Shown here: positions 1 to 12,100 of the stretch, in pieces
How positions within the stretch are numbered: the stretch's first letter is position 1
Layout: every line of letters begins with the position of its first letter
From: Botryosphaeria dothidea
Taxonomy: Eukaryota; Ascomycota; Dothideomycetes; Botryosphaeriales; Botryosphaeriaceae
DNA: 64,000 nucleotides
Assembly: GCA_011503125.2 (NCBI GenBank)
Contig: WWBZ02000082.1
Coordinates: forward strand, 124,001 to 188,000
Direction: 5' to 3'
The notes under the pieces: model-generated
Told to the model about the DNA's origin: nothing
Database searches by the model: none
The model's input: only the letters and a program-made list of their open reading frames with translations
Program-made: the position numbers and the translations under genes

Positions 1-189
1 AACCCACTTTCGCCGCTCTATCCAAGGCGGCAACTATTCCCCTTTGTCTCTTTTCCCAACCAAACACGTCATGCAAACTCTCCGTTTCAAAACTTTGTTT
101 TTAGCATTCTCGCATCCACATCACGCAAACCTCCGAAGACCGAGACCTGAAGCAAGAAACAAACATTCGCTGACTCTTCTTCTTCACAG

Positions 190-393
190 CCGGACGGCTC
201 ACCCGTCTCTGCGGACCAGGTCTCAGGCCTGCAGATCTCCATCGTCAAGGCCGAGTATCGGCCAGCCTCGTCCGACTGCGAGTTCCCCGAGCGCGTCGGC
301 GCCTACGAGACGCTCTCGCAAATCACCTGCGGCAAAGCGGGCGGCCTGTCAGCGAGCAACTTAATCGGATTGAAGGGTTCTTCGCATCACTAA
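190..393 (+). CDS. Partial 3'-terminal exon of an unrecognised gene
   Basis: A 67-codon open stretch follows a good 3' splice site. There is a GCTGAC branch-like motif near 169, then a pyrimidine tract and CACAG ending at 189, and the frame runs to a TAA at 391-393. The translation starts PDGSPVSADQV and has ordinary protein composition, with two cysteines and a mix of charged and hydrophobic residues. The start of the gene lies left of the window or in exons I could not place in the first 189 bases. I do not recognise the family. A chance open frame is the alternative, so this is a tentative call. Confidence 0.35.
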   Translation, partial: PDGSPVSADQVSGLQISIVKAEYRPASSDCEFPERVGAYETLSQITCGKAGGLSASNLIGLKGSSHH

Positions 394-1411
394 GCTTTCC
401 GTAATCGCTTTTTGTTAGGGCGGTAGTCAATTGTGTTTCATTTCCTTCTCTTCCGATTCGAGAAGAGCTTCTTTTCTCCCCTCATCTACCAGTGGTGGGA
501 AAGAGAGAAGCAGTTCGTGAAGCATTATTTCATTTTCTTTTCATTTTCAATTGGGAGGCTCCGAGGCGGGTTCCGACGTCCGTCCATCCCTTATTGGTGG
601 TTTTCCGTTTCCTCCCCAAATCTCCTTTCGCAGGACGGTTAAACTTTGTGCCCTGCATTACTGCCCCTTGTCACTCTCGAATCCTTCTGGAACTATTGCC
701 TGGTGGACTGGCAATTTCCTAAATCGGGAAAGAAGCTTTAATTACGCCAACAAACAAAGCGCAAAAATAAGAAAATTGGGAGGGTGTAAGAAGGAGAAAA
801 CCGATAAAACCAAGGCATGGCATTGGCTGACATAAAAAAGGTTTAGCGAAGCGCGAGAGGCTAGTCAGACTATACGTGGCGTGGGAAGGATGATGACGCC
901 GCGAGGAAGGCAACTTGGCGAGGAAAGGAGATTGCGCAGTCGCGTTTGACGCAGCACAGCACACATTCTTCCATTTGATATCAGGCGGCAACTCTTTTTA
1001 GTCTTTCCATTTAGACCTCGCTTTCTGTCATGTTTCTTTCAAGTATCGGCGTCCATCATTTCGCGCTCGGTAGTGGTAATGTCTTCAGATAATCTCCAGC
1101 AGGCGCCGAGGGCAAACAATAGGCAAAAAAGCCATTGGGACTCGGATCATCTAGTTAGTTAGAAGACATTCGTTCTTCGGTTTGGGCGCCTGTCTTCACT
1201 TGTCACTCAAATAGTCCTTACACCCACTCGTATTTCATATTGAAAGTAACAAGACATCTTTTTCTCTCGAGCGTTACCAACTCTAAAAACATGATATCTC
1301 ATAAAGACCATCGCGCCATTACATAAAAGGACCGGTCCCGAAACCAAAAGGCTATTGCACTTGCGACTTTACTTACCCAGCACGATGTCATAATTTCCCA
1401 AGAACCACATC
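394..1411. other. Intergenic region left of MCM4
   Basis: No convincing coding potential on either strand. The short open frames here overlap each other and have no splice partners. It should hold the 3' ends of the left-edge gene and of MCM4, whose stop codon is at 1412-1414 on the minus strand. Confidence 0.6.
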
Positions 1412-4400
1412 TCACAAAACGCCCGTCACCCTCCTGACGCTCCTTCTCGCGCCCTCACCCGTAACCTGCACCTTTCCCTCCGCCTCAAGCGCCCTCAATG
1501 CCTCAACAACCTCCTGTCCCTCCACTGGTACACTTGCCCCCTCGCTGACCCTTCTCGTCACATCGCTCAACCTGACCGCCGTGCCGGCCCTTGTCATGTC
1601 GTCCAGCGCAGCGAGCACGCCCGTCTTCAAATCCTCCTTCCTCTTACGCTCGCTCGCGCTCGTGCCCTCGGTCAGGAGCGCCATGTCGATTAAGCCCGTC
1701 CGCGCGTCCGTCGCGGCCTGCTTGAGCGCGCTCTTGATGAGGCGGACCGCCTCGCGCACATCCGAGGCCTCGACCGTCACCGACAGGCGCATCTTGGCGT
1801 GGGCTTCTGAGAGACGAATCATCGACTCGAGCTGACGGGTCGTCGCCGTAATGCGGCGCTCGGCTGCCCGCACATCCTCGCCCAACTTGCGCATGCCCAC
1901 ATACTCGGCTACAAGCTCCTCTGAGGCGGCTTGCGTGAGGCGGGGCTGAACGTGTGTGCGCGCGTACGAAATGTACGAAGTAAGGAAATCCACCGGAAGG
2001 ACTTCGTTGACAGAGGCGTTGGCAGGCGTGTCTTCGAGGTACATGCCGACCAGATGGCGCGCCAAGCGGCGGTCGTTCTGCTCGTCGATGCGGTCGAGGA
2101 CGAGATAGACAAGGTCAAAACGCGAGAGCAGGGTAGGAGGGAGGTCAATGTTCTGAGGGACGGGTAGATTGGGGTTGTACTTGCTGCCAATGGGGTTGGC
2201 AGAAGCCAGGATGGATGTGCGAGCATTCAGAGTCGTGATGATGCCGGCTTTGGCGATCGAAACGGTCTGCTGCTCCATGACCTCGTGCAACACCGAGCGC
2301 GTTGCATCCGACATCTTGTCGAACTCATCGATGCAACACACGCCCCCGTCTGACAGAACGAGCGCACCAGACTCGAGCACAAGCTGGCGTGTCTCCGGGT
2401 CGCGTGTCACATACGCGGTAAGACCGACAGCTGAAGAACCCTTGCCGCTTGTGTACACACCACGTGGTGCGATTTTGTGGACGTACTGAAGCAGCTGGGA
2501 TTTGGATGTGGACGGGTCACCGCAGAGGAGGACGTTGATGTCACCTCTGTACTTCGGGCTACCTCCCTTCTCGAACGATTTGTTTGTGCCACCGAACAAT
2601 TGGAGGAGAATTCCCTTCTTGACGTCGTCCATCTCGTAGATGCTTGGGGCCAATGACCGAGAGAGAAGCTCGTAGACATCTGGTCGGGCAGCGACCTCCT
2701 TGATCTTGGCCTCTTCTTCTTCGCTGACCTTCCGCGTCTGGTCAATATCTCCGGCGACATGCTCAGAAAGTTCTTCCTCGATCGTAGATGTGTCAATGCC
2801 CATTCTCCTCTTGTCGACCTTTTGAATATGAAGAGCATCGACGTAGGTCTTGAAGATATTCTTGACAGACCTCTGCCTTGGGTTGACACGGACTTGGTTG
2901 CACTTGAAGATTCCGGTGATTTCAACACGGTCACCTGCCTTGCAAACATCAACGAGCTCGTCATACGCGCACAAGGACACGGAATGCGGCGTTTGTCCAT
3001 CGGGAACGCTATCCGGTGTCTCCTGCAGTTTGATGACCTGCTTATCTGAGAAGCCCGACCGGTTGTGTACGATCTGCATCGAGTTTGGCGACGCACAAAT
3101 AGGACGAGGACATTGGGTAGGCTCCGCAATCTTACCACGGTCAATGTCGACCTTGACGGTATGATTGCAGACAGAACAGCGGAAGAAAGCTAAGAATATC
3201 AGCAGGTAAATTAAAACGCTTGCGTGAGCTTGACTTACCATCCTTCATATCTGGAATAATCGGCGTTGTCCGAATGACAAGACCTTTGATACTGACCAGC
3301 TTGTCCATGTCGCCGGGATTGAGCTCGCGCAGGTTGATGGTTTGATCAAGACTGAAGGGCCGGACTCTGTAGATCTTGGTCTCAACCTCACGGACCAGGT
3401 CCGGTAACTCAGCAATGCCACCTGCTGCATCAGGGAAAGCGGCCGGGGTACCGATATCCGAGCTGGGAGCTGGGGGCAAAGAGCTGCCATCCCTCGCCCT
3501 CTGCGGCCTCTGAGCCTGCTGTTGCTGTACACGCATCTCATTCATGCGCTTCTCTGCCAGCTCAGACATAACGTCTTTGACCGAAACATCCATGAGAGGG
3601 ATAATTTCGTTGGGAAATGCTTGCAGTTGGTGCCAGAGCTTCCGCGTGGGAGGGTATGCCTTCAGGTTGCGCGCATCCAAGTTGAGCGCAGTAACGCCCA
3701 GGTCTAGCATCGTCCTCATCATATCCATGTATTCCTTTGTAGTTCCAGGGTGATCGTGAGACAATTGCTGTCCCTCCTGGAGCTGGCCGTCTTGGATCAT
3801 GCGGTACTTCTTCTGAAAGTTTAAGAGGAAATCCTTCATAGCATGCATGGAGTCGAGAATCGACACATTGGTACCCCAGATAACTCTGGTCGAATCGCCT
3901 CCCAGAAGATCAGCATCCGAGGTCTGAGGGTCGAGGTTGGAAAAGGTAGCAACATCAGAGGGCTGGACCCCGGCACCAACGGTGTTGCCGCGCTCATCGA
4001 CGAAGAGACGACGGCCACGAGCACTGGCACCACCGAAGATGTCGGAGTTTATATCACTTCGCCGGTTGCGCGCCGACGAGCCGGGCGGGCCGGAAAGCGA
4101 GGACCTGACGAACAGGGCACTACTGCTGCTGCGGGGTTCGCGTTGAGCATTCCCGGCACGAGTAGGACTGGAGCTTGAGTAGCGGATAGGAGAGGAGTCT
4201 GTGGCAATCGCACATTAGTATGCGGGTGACGAGGTAGCGGAAGTGTTGTGCCTACCTCCAACGTTCATGACCGATGCCCTGGGCGTCCTGTCGCCATCCG
4301 TTCCATTCGAAGCCCCGTGGGCAACTGCTGCATTGCTGCCGGGCGTGGAATTGTAAAAAAGAGGCGATGAAGTTGGAACATTTTGCTGCTGGACGCGACT

Positions 4401-4550
4401 CCTGGGAGTCGAGGCAAGCGAGGCTTCTGATTGCAGTTGTTGGTCGGCAGCAGTTGGGCTGCTGGGAGGAATCTGGGAGTTGCGCTGGCTCCGCCTGGGA
4501 GTAGCAGAAGCAGAATTGCGCTGCGAGCGCCGTTGTGCGGGAAAAGACAT
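1412..4550 (-). CDS. MCM4: DNA replication licensing factor Mcm4 (MCM helicase subunit)
   Basis: Exons are complement(4256..4550, 3239..4198, 1412..3189), giving 1010 residues. The introns (4199-4255 and 3190-3238) have GTAGG and GTAAG donors, and the first has a perfect TACTAAT branch site. Mcm4 is a subunit of the MCM2-7 replicative helicase loaded at origins in G1. The Ser/Pro-rich N-terminal tail (about residues 1-150) resembles the kinase-regulated tails of Mcm4 orthologues. The signature RVIWGTNVSI precedes the OB region. A zinc-binding CSVC...CPRPIC cluster lies near residue 425. The AAA+ core has Walker A GDPSTSKSQ (about 641), Walker B CIDEFDK (about 705) and the arginine-finger motif SRFD (about 776). 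Length is close to family norm. ATG 4550 was chosen because it opens a typical Mcm4 tail; an in-frame open stretch extends upstream to 4649. It is divergent from tubulin cofactor A. Confidence 0.96.
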
Positions 4551-4681
4551 GTTGTCTTGTTCGTGGAGTGCGGAAGGAGGAAGGGAGGAGGAGAGCGGAG
4601 TGTTGACAGGCACTCTAGAGACGGCGGCGGGCTGAAGTTTCGGCAGCAATCACTGGTTGATCCAAGCGCCAGGAAAGAGCG

Positions 4682-4715
4682 ACGCGTTTTACGCGACGAC
4701 GCGACGGAGTCGCGT
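4682..4715. promoter_or_regulatory. MCB (MluI cell-cycle box) cluster upstream of MCM4
   Basis: A perfect ACGCGT lies at 4682-4687, followed by ACGCGA at 4691-4696 and TCGCGT at 4710-4715. This is about 130-165 bases upstream of the MCM4 start codon. ACGCGT is the core site of the MBF G1/S transcription factor in yeasts, and MCM genes are classic targets. The site is seen directly; its function here is inference. Confidence 0.5.
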
Positions 4716-4771
4716 TCTTGCCAATTATGCTCCCGCTCCGAGCGTAGCGCTCACTTCGTTGAGATAAATTT

Positions 4772-4777
4772 CACGTG
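4772..4777. promoter_or_regulatory. CACGTG E-box in the MCM4/TBCA divergent promoter
   Basis: A palindromic CACGTG hexamer followed by A lies 133 bases upstream of the tubulin cofactor A start codon. It matches Cbf1/bHLH sites, but a hexamer can occur by chance. Confidence 0.3.
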
Positions 4778-4909
4778 ATCATAGTCTTGGCGCTCGCGGC
4801 GCGCCCCACCAATCAACGACCCCGCGGCTCTTTAGGGCGAAGTTGCATCATAACCGCCCGAGCGAAAAACATAAGACAAAGCACAATTAACCTCAATCTT
4901 GCTTCAATA

Positions 4910-5377
4910 ATGGCGCCCCCGTCTAAGCTTGCCGTTGCGACCTCTTCCGTCACCCGCCTTGTCAAGGAGGAGGCCAGCTACCACAAGGAGCTCGAGCAGC
5001 AGCAGGCCCGCATCAAGAAGCTCGAGGAGTCAACTGGCGACGAGAATGCCGAATACCAGCTGAAGCAGGAGGTAATCGTTTGTCTCTTTGCCCGCTCACT
5101 CAGATTCAGAAGATGGCTAACATATCTACTCTTCAGCGCCAAGCTCTTGAAGAGACCAAGAACGTCCTTCCGGCTGTCCGCCAGAAGATCAAGGATGCTC
5201 TTGCCAAGCTCGAGGACGAACTCGTAAGTCTATACAGCTCATTATTCTATTGCCAATGACTGACTCCCTCGGCAGGAAGCTAACAAGGAGGCTGATGGCG
5301 CTGCGCCGACTGAGGAGGTTACCAAGGCCAAAGAGGCTGTCGCCAGCGCGAAGACGCCCATCAGGGAGAGCGCGTAG
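4910..5377 (+). CDS. Tubulin-specific chaperone A (tubulin-binding cofactor A)
   Basis: Exons 4910..5071, 5137..5223 and 5276..5377 encode 116 residues. The introns start GTAATC and GTAAGT and end TTCAG and GGCAG. The protein is the size of TBCA (S. cerevisiae Rbl2, S. pombe Alp31), which captures beta-tubulin folding intermediates in the cytosol. It is almost entirely helical and charged. The first helix begins after SVTRLVKEEASYHKEL, the second carries RIKKLEE and the third VLPAVRQKIKDALAKLEDEL, matching the three-helix bundle. The C-terminal tail is Ala/Lys-rich. The ATG sits in an AATAATGGC context. It shares a 359-bp divergent promoter with MCM4. Confidence 0.9.
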
Positions 5378-6220
5378 AGGCGAAGGGGCACGATTTCTTA
5401 GATTACCATCAAACAATCGAATGGGGTGTTACGAGGACGCCTAGCGAGAATAGTGTACCATGATCATTCCAATGCCAACTTCCTCAATATCACGCCCGAT
5501 CTACTTGGGAACCTGTGTTCAACAATATTCAAACACCACTATCATGGGGGGTTGAAGCATTCGCTCGGATATGAATGTAATCGGTTTCCCAAAACACTTA
5601 CATCCAGACGAATGTTTCGACTCCCCATAGCAAGTAAGGGCGTGTTGCAATTATTGGAACGAATCTCGTAGCTTACTAAGGAGCATAAAAGGCCAAAGCG
5701 ACCAGGAGCTGCGATTTGAGACCAACTGCTTTTGAGCTCATAATATAGCCCGGGCCCCTTAAAAACGATATTCACTTACAAGTCGACATCAGCCGTTTCC
5801 AGTAGATACATAACTAAAAGCAGCCTGAAATATATCTCAATATTTCCGTTGAAGAACACTATTAACATAGTCCTGAGCCACAATATGGGAATTGAGCGTT
5901 CGACCTGTTTTGGAGCCAAAAAAAATAGACTGAACTTGTAGCAAAACCAAGCATATGCACGCGAGCAACCCCGGAAAAATTTCGACAAAAAACTAGCAAA
6001 ACAAGTGTCATGCTTTCATAAAAACACTACCACACCGAAACACCAATAGAACGCAACAAGCCAAGAGTAAACCCCCAAACCGTGGTCTTTTCACCAGAAA
6101 CCAAGGACTTGAAACACGCGAAACACTTCGCCAGCCTGATATGTAATACGAATATGTGCCCGCCTGTGCCCCCCGTCAACGCCTCTCTGCCGAAGAGCCC
6201 GTAAAGAAAGACTCTATACG
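5378..6220. other. Convergent intergenic region between TBCA and the FKBP-STIMATE gene
   Basis: AT-richer than the neighbouring genes and without an open frame that looks coding. It carries the 3' ends of two convergent genes. Confidence 0.6.
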
Positions 6221-7828
6221 TTATCTCTTGCCTCCCAGCTCCTTACTCTCCGAAGTCCGGCTTCTAGTGCTGCGAGGGCTGCTCGAGCTCGACGCTTCTA
6301 TACTGGGGTCGTACTGTGGTACCGGTGTGGGATTGGCCTCCTTTAATGCCACATCGTGGGTATCAATCCTGCTGGGTCGCTTCCGCGGGTCGAAACTCTC
6401 CCTGCCCGACGCGTAGTCGTCGTCGTCGCTATCGTCATCCAAGCTTTCCCTCAAATGTCTCCGTTCCTCCTCCTCTTCTGACGTGTGTCCCGAGTGGAGC
6501 TGGTCGTGTCCTTCGCCACCGGCCGGATCCTTGATGAAGCTGTCGATGATGTAGTACTGCAGGGCGTTCATGACGAGGGGGAAAATCAGCATGACGAAGG
6601 CAATCTGGACTGCCTCGTTACCCTCCGTCCAGCGCAGTGCCCAGTCACCGACCCATCCTAGCCACGGGAGCAGCTGGAAAATGAGGAAGACGCAGAACTT
6701 CATGCCAAACAAGCCCAGGAAGTAGATGAAACATTGCTTTCCCCACCAAGTTGCTCGCGGTGGCGAGCCGTAATGGCCCGATTTGATCGACTCGGGCGGA
6801 TTTGCGATCGGTGTTTTTAGGAACAAGGCGTGCAAGACGCGGAGCAGACCCACAAGGATAGGGATGCCGATCGTGGTCTGTGGCTTGTTAGAGGAATCAA
6901 CACTCTCTGCTAGTAATGATATGCAGACTTACATCGATAGCGAGATTAAGGAGGTAAAAGGAGCACGGGTTCGGCATTTCCTTGTCGTTTGCGAACCCAG
7001 GCTTGTGCTTCTCAAGTCTTTCTTCCGCCGCAACTTTGAGGTCGCCCGAGGAAAGCATCGACATAAACAGATTTGCCAGGTGCAGCATCATGGACCCAAC
7101 GACCTGCTTTGAAACGTCAAAAGCCCAGACCTTAATCTGGCGCCTTGGGCGTTCACGGTATCTTTTCCATACCAGTGATAGCAGAGCCAGCAATCCCAAT
7201 GCGCCTTGGATTAGGAGCGCAAATGAACCAAGTAAGCGGCACTCGCCATTGTTATCGCCCGGCGGATGCTTAGGCCCATCCTTACCGCCATGCTGCTCCT
7301 CGTCTGAAGGTGGGGGTGGTGGAGGCGGGCTCTCTGGTTCAGCATCTGGATCCACGCCGGCGATACCCATAAGTTCCGTCTCAAAAACTGTCCCCAGTTA
7401 GCACAAAAAGCAACCCAAGAACAAAGCATCCCTCAAGACCACGTACTCAACGTTGCGGACGGCGGAATAGGCCCGTTGCCACTCTTGCCGTAGCCCAACT
7501 CGGGCGGAATGATCAGTTTCCTGCCCTCGCCGATACACATATCCAACAGGCCCTCGTCCCAGCCCGCGATCACTTGGCCGGCGCCTAGCGTGAACGCGAA
7601 GGGCTTCCCCCGCTTGTAGCTCTCGTCGAACACGCTGCCATCGCCCTGCAAGGTGCCGCGGTAGTGCACCTCGATCTTGTCGCCCGAGTGCGTCTTCCGC
7701 GAGCAGGACTTGGGCCTCGTGACCTGGATGTCGAGGTCATCGGCGAGGATGGTAGGTGCGAAGAGTGGGAGGGTGAGGAGGAGGTAGAGCGGCGAGAGCG
7801 CTGCCGAGGGTTGGCGTGGGAGCCGCAT
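6221..7828 (-). CDS. FKBP-type prolyl isomerase fused to a STIMATE-family membrane protein
   Basis: Exons complement(7447..7828, 6933..7387, 6221..6877) join in frame to 497 residues. Residues 1-29 form a signal peptide. An FKBP domain follows ([42 protein letters not shown]) and is completed only after the first intron, which joins ATL to [12 protein letters not shown], the normal end of ER FKBP2. Instead of stopping, the frame runs through a Pro/acidic linker into a STIMATE/YPL162C-type protein: [47 protein letters not shown], then two more hydrophobic segments and a Ser/Asp-rich tail. Five membrane spans put the N terminus in the lumen, compatible with a lumenal FKBP. STIMATE proteins sit in the ER (human) or vacuole membrane (yeast). 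The only methionine that could start STIMATE alone is at 7370, inside the FKBP ending, so a true fusion or overlapping isoforms are the options. Both introns (7388-7446 and 6878-6932) have CTAAC branch sites. Confidence 0.85.
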
Positions 7829-9174
7829 GAGCGGCAAGCGGATATGGTGACGGAGGCGAATGCGAATAAGAAAGCAGCAGAGTGCGATGCGATGCTGGCC
7901 TGTGAAAGGGCCGCGGACGATCGCTTGAACGTCTCGGGTCGGAAGTTTGGAAAGGGAGTGGTGGTTATTTAGGTCAGTCGGGGAGTGCTGGCGAGCGCCA
8001 TGCAGTGATGATGAAACCGTTCTGGATCGCTTCGAGCGGGCGATCACACGACTGGGGCAGCGGAGCGCGCGACCAGTGAGAGGCAGGAATAGGTAGAAGA
8101 GGAAGAGTGTTGTGCGACGTGCAACCCCTCCGCGCGCAGTGTCGTGGAGCAGGAAGCCTTGATGGTTGTGTGTCCAGCACAGCACAGCCCAGGGCGAGGT
8201 GCAGGGTCGGGCAGACAAGCTTACTTCACTGACTGGAGATGGGGAAGCTCGTGCGCAATGAGCGATGAGACAATACGACTTGGCCCACTATAAAAGGAAG
8301 GGGAGCACAGCCGCAGCCGAGCAGCGAGCCGCGCCCAGCCTCTGATCCAAGCCCCAAACGCAGGCTCCTTGTTGGTTCTCCGCCGCGGACTCCGCGCGCG
8401 CCTTCACCGGTAGCATGACATCTGCGGCTGCTGCATTTGCTGCCTGTTTCTTCTTGGTTATCCCCCATTTTCTCTCACTACGCCTACTCCCGGTGTCAAT
8501 AGTCGAAGTGGTATCTTACACGACGAAGAGAAAAAAAATCAGGCTGCCCATGTCGGCCCCCAGGCCCCGCAAACAGTCCACGAAAAGTCGCCACCCTTCC
8601 CCCGCAGAAACCAGGACACCGCACACCTGCCCTGACCATCCCCGGATCTTTTCTTTTTTGAGTCCGCACCTGCAGCCGTTGCTCGTCATGTATCGAATGA
8701 AAAATAGAAAAAAAAAGACCACGCTATACCGCTGCTACTGTATGAAGATGCCCTAGAGTGTTACTGTACCTTCCCTCCCACCAAGCGATCCTTGCCCATC
8801 CAGTTCGCCGGTATAGTGATGCCGTGTTCCTAAACATTACTCCATTCCAAAGTAACCATGCCCGCCCTTTGCTCTGGGAAATGCAATTTTGTGTCGAAAG
8901 GAATAAAAAAATACGCACACTATGCCAGAAAGACCTGAGCCGGAAAAAGGACCTGAAACGAAGGAAGATACGAAAGATCCCAACCCAGACTGACAGCCAC
9001 TCCATTCCGCATGTATCGAGTAAGGTGTGTTGGCGCTTGCATCCGTATCGCCCTGGGTTGTTTCCACCAAAATCCAATTATGCCGGTCGATTTTTACGCT
9101 CCCCTATGCAACCCTGGCTTGGGGAGCGTCCTCTCCATCCTTTGGTCCGTTCCCATGTCCAGAGGTGCTTTGCC
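7829..9174. other. Intergenic region between the FKBP-STIMATE gene and the histidine kinase
   Basis: No gene called. The left part is the promoter of the FKBP-STIMATE gene, the right part the 3' flank of the kinase. TATAAAAG at 8289-8296 lies 126 bases before an open frame (8415-8756, +) whose first 28 residues are hydrophobic. The rest of that frame is basic, low-complexity sequence, so I do not call it. Confidence 0.5.
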
Positions 9175-12100
9175 TCACTCCTTCCTCGGTCGCATGAATT
9201 CGTGAGGCTTTGATGGCTCCGGCGGATCCAGAAACCGAGTCATAACCGCACTGAGCTCCTTAAAGTCTACCGGCTTCGTCACGTACGAATTAAAACCGGC
9301 CTCTACGCATTTCGAGTATACGTCTCCCAAGACATTGGCCGAGAGTGCAATGATTGGCAGGTATGGGTACTTGTTCTTCTTCTCCCACTTCCGAATCTCC
9401 TTGCAGGTTTGGTACCCGTCTTTATTCGGCATGTGAAGATCGCACTAGCATCCCTGTCAGTCCGAAGGATAAAAGAAGCCTCCGCGGGTTGATACTCACC
9501 AGAATGATGGAATAGTATCCGTGGTCCTTCGAGAACACTTTGTCCGTACACTCCACGCCGTCAAGAACTGTCTCGACATTGATTGAGGTCTTGCCGAGCA
9601 GCTTCAGAAGCACCTGGGGAAAGAATGAGCGACCGATAGCCCACGAGGAAAAGAAAGACTTACAGTTTGGTTGATCTTGTTATCCTCAACAAGGAGTACC
9701 CGATGACCCTTGTTACCCAACCGCTTTTTCATGTCATCGAAGACCATCTTCTGGTTAACAGCAACTTGCGCGGCGCTGTTTTCGTTCCGGTCCGTACTGA
9801 TTTCCCTCTCCTTTTGCGGATCGAAGATAACCGCAAACTTGGATGGCTTGAGAGGTTTGAAGATGAAACGCAGACGCCGCTCGTCTATCAGCTTATCATA
9901 GTCGTGTGATGAAGCCTCCGCCATAACTTCACGCTTCTGGACCAAATCGGAGATGATGATGACCGAGGTCGTGGAATGCGCTGGTGAGTGGAAGATTTGG
10001 TCTATGAATGCAATGACATCCTTTGATTCATGCAACACAAGAATAATATGGGTGAATATGACTGCGTCTTCCCCTCCAATCATCTTGCGGCAATCTTCAA
10101 CCGAATCCCTGGCAGTTATCTGAGCGGGTACCGCCTTCGGCAAAGTCATCTCGACATGCTTGACAGTCGCATCGCGGCTCATTGCCAGAGGACAAACCAC
10201 TAGAATGGAATACATCGGGGGCTGAGCAGCAAGAGGCGATGGGGTACGTGTCGAGGAGATAGATGTGCTCGACGCGCGTACTGTATCGCCCGAAGTACTC
10301 GATTCGGCAGATTCCGCACGTTTTTCATGGCTGTCCGAAGGTAAACTCAGCTTCATGTTCGCAGCATTCTGGCTGGAACTGAACGAGGATGTCGATGATC
10401 TGGTCGACGGTGCGCTGGTTCTGCCGGTCCTTACAGACGGATCAGAACTGGCCGATGATGAGGCAGAAGATGGTTTCGGTGAGCCAGTTTGGCCTGCCGG
10501 AGACTTGAGTGTCTCTACAGGCGATGGTGAAAATGTTGCAGGGGCCTCATGTGGCAACATAGTGGTAGTAGTGGGACTGAGCGCTTCAGACGGAGGCTGC
10601 TCCTTATCTGACGGAAGAGTGAATCTGATTGTGAAGGTGAACGTTGAACCTTTGCCAGGAACACTGCTTGCCTTCATCTTCCCACCATGAAGCTCCACCA
10701 GCTGCATAGAGATTGCCAAGCCAAGGCCGGTACCTCCATGTTGTCGAGTGCTGCTACCGTCGATCTGACTGAAGCGCTTGAACAGGAATTCAGCCTCCTT
10801 CTCCGTGAACCCGGATCCAGTATCAATAACGTCAAACTGGACAAGCGATTCCTTGCCTTTCGAGACAACTTCCTGGTTCTCCGCAATCCTGCAACGCACG
10901 AAGACCTCTCCGCGCTGAGTAAACTTGATCGCGTTTCCAACAACATTGAGCAGCACTTGGCGGATCCTGAATCTGTCACCCTTCACCATCGAAGGAACCT
11001 CTTCTTCCACAATGTAATTGAGCTCCAAGCCTTTGTTGATAGCCATGGCAGAAGTCAGGTCGTTAACTTCCTCAATAAGCGATCGGACATGCATCCAGTC
11101 CATTGCCAGAGTGATCATGCCAGCCTCGACCTTCGAAAGATCAAGAATGTCGTTAATCAAGTCCCTCAGGCCTTCTGTGCTGTTTCGGATAATGTTGACA
11201 TGTTCCATCTGTTCTGAGGTGAGGTTGCTGTCGATAAGGAAATTAACCATACCGGTGATGCCATTCAGCGGTGTCCTGATCTCGTGGGACATGTTGCTCA
11301 AAAATCGGGACTTCGCATCCATAGTCTCCTTCAATGTCTGCTCTAGAAGCTTGTGGTCGTTGATGTCTGTACACGTGCCATACCATGTTTCTTCTTCTTC
11401 CTCACCTTGGAGAACCGGTTCTGCAAGAAGGATCCTCACTAGATGCCAGTGGTATGTGCCGTCCTTGGATCGCAAGCGTACTTCGGTCGAATACGACGGT
11501 CTTCCGTCAGAATCTCTAGTGACTTTCAAGATTCCAGTATCTGCGAGCTTTGAGAGTCTGGTCTGTGGCATGTGTATAGTTGACGGGGTCGAACCACCGG
11601 GACTTGTAACTGTTTTGTTGGTGCTAGAATCGTCAGAACTCGTCGAGTCATTGGAAACTGAGGTGGTGCGCCTGAGGTCAGAGGGCATCGACAAGGGCAC
11701 ATTTTTCGGTGTGTCCCCGTCCTTCTCAAACGCAGGTAACCTGCACTTGACGAGGTCCTCGGGGTGGACATAGTCCATGAATCCAAGACCCAACGCGTCT
11801 TCTTCGGTCTGACCAGAGTATGATAGCCACTGGCTGTTGCAGAACGTGATACCCTTCTTTTTGTTGACCGCAAATACGATCTGCGGGCTCGAGTTTGCAA
11901 GAGCGCGGTACTTGGCCTCTGATGCAGCGGTTTCTTGTTGCCTGGACGCGTTGATCTCCGCAAGATGCTGATCGTGCACGTCCATATTCGTCCCGATCCA
12001 GTGAACGATATTTTGCCGCTTGTCCTTGAGAGGCGCTGCCCTGACATAGAACCAGCGATAGTTCCCATCGAACCGCCGTACACGAACCTTTTGCTGGAAC

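Noticed and set aside
8415..8756. 113-residue frame with a hydrophobic N terminus downstream of TATAAAAG
   Set aside because: After residue 30 it is basic low-complexity sequence with poly-Lys runs, and no splice or family support exists.
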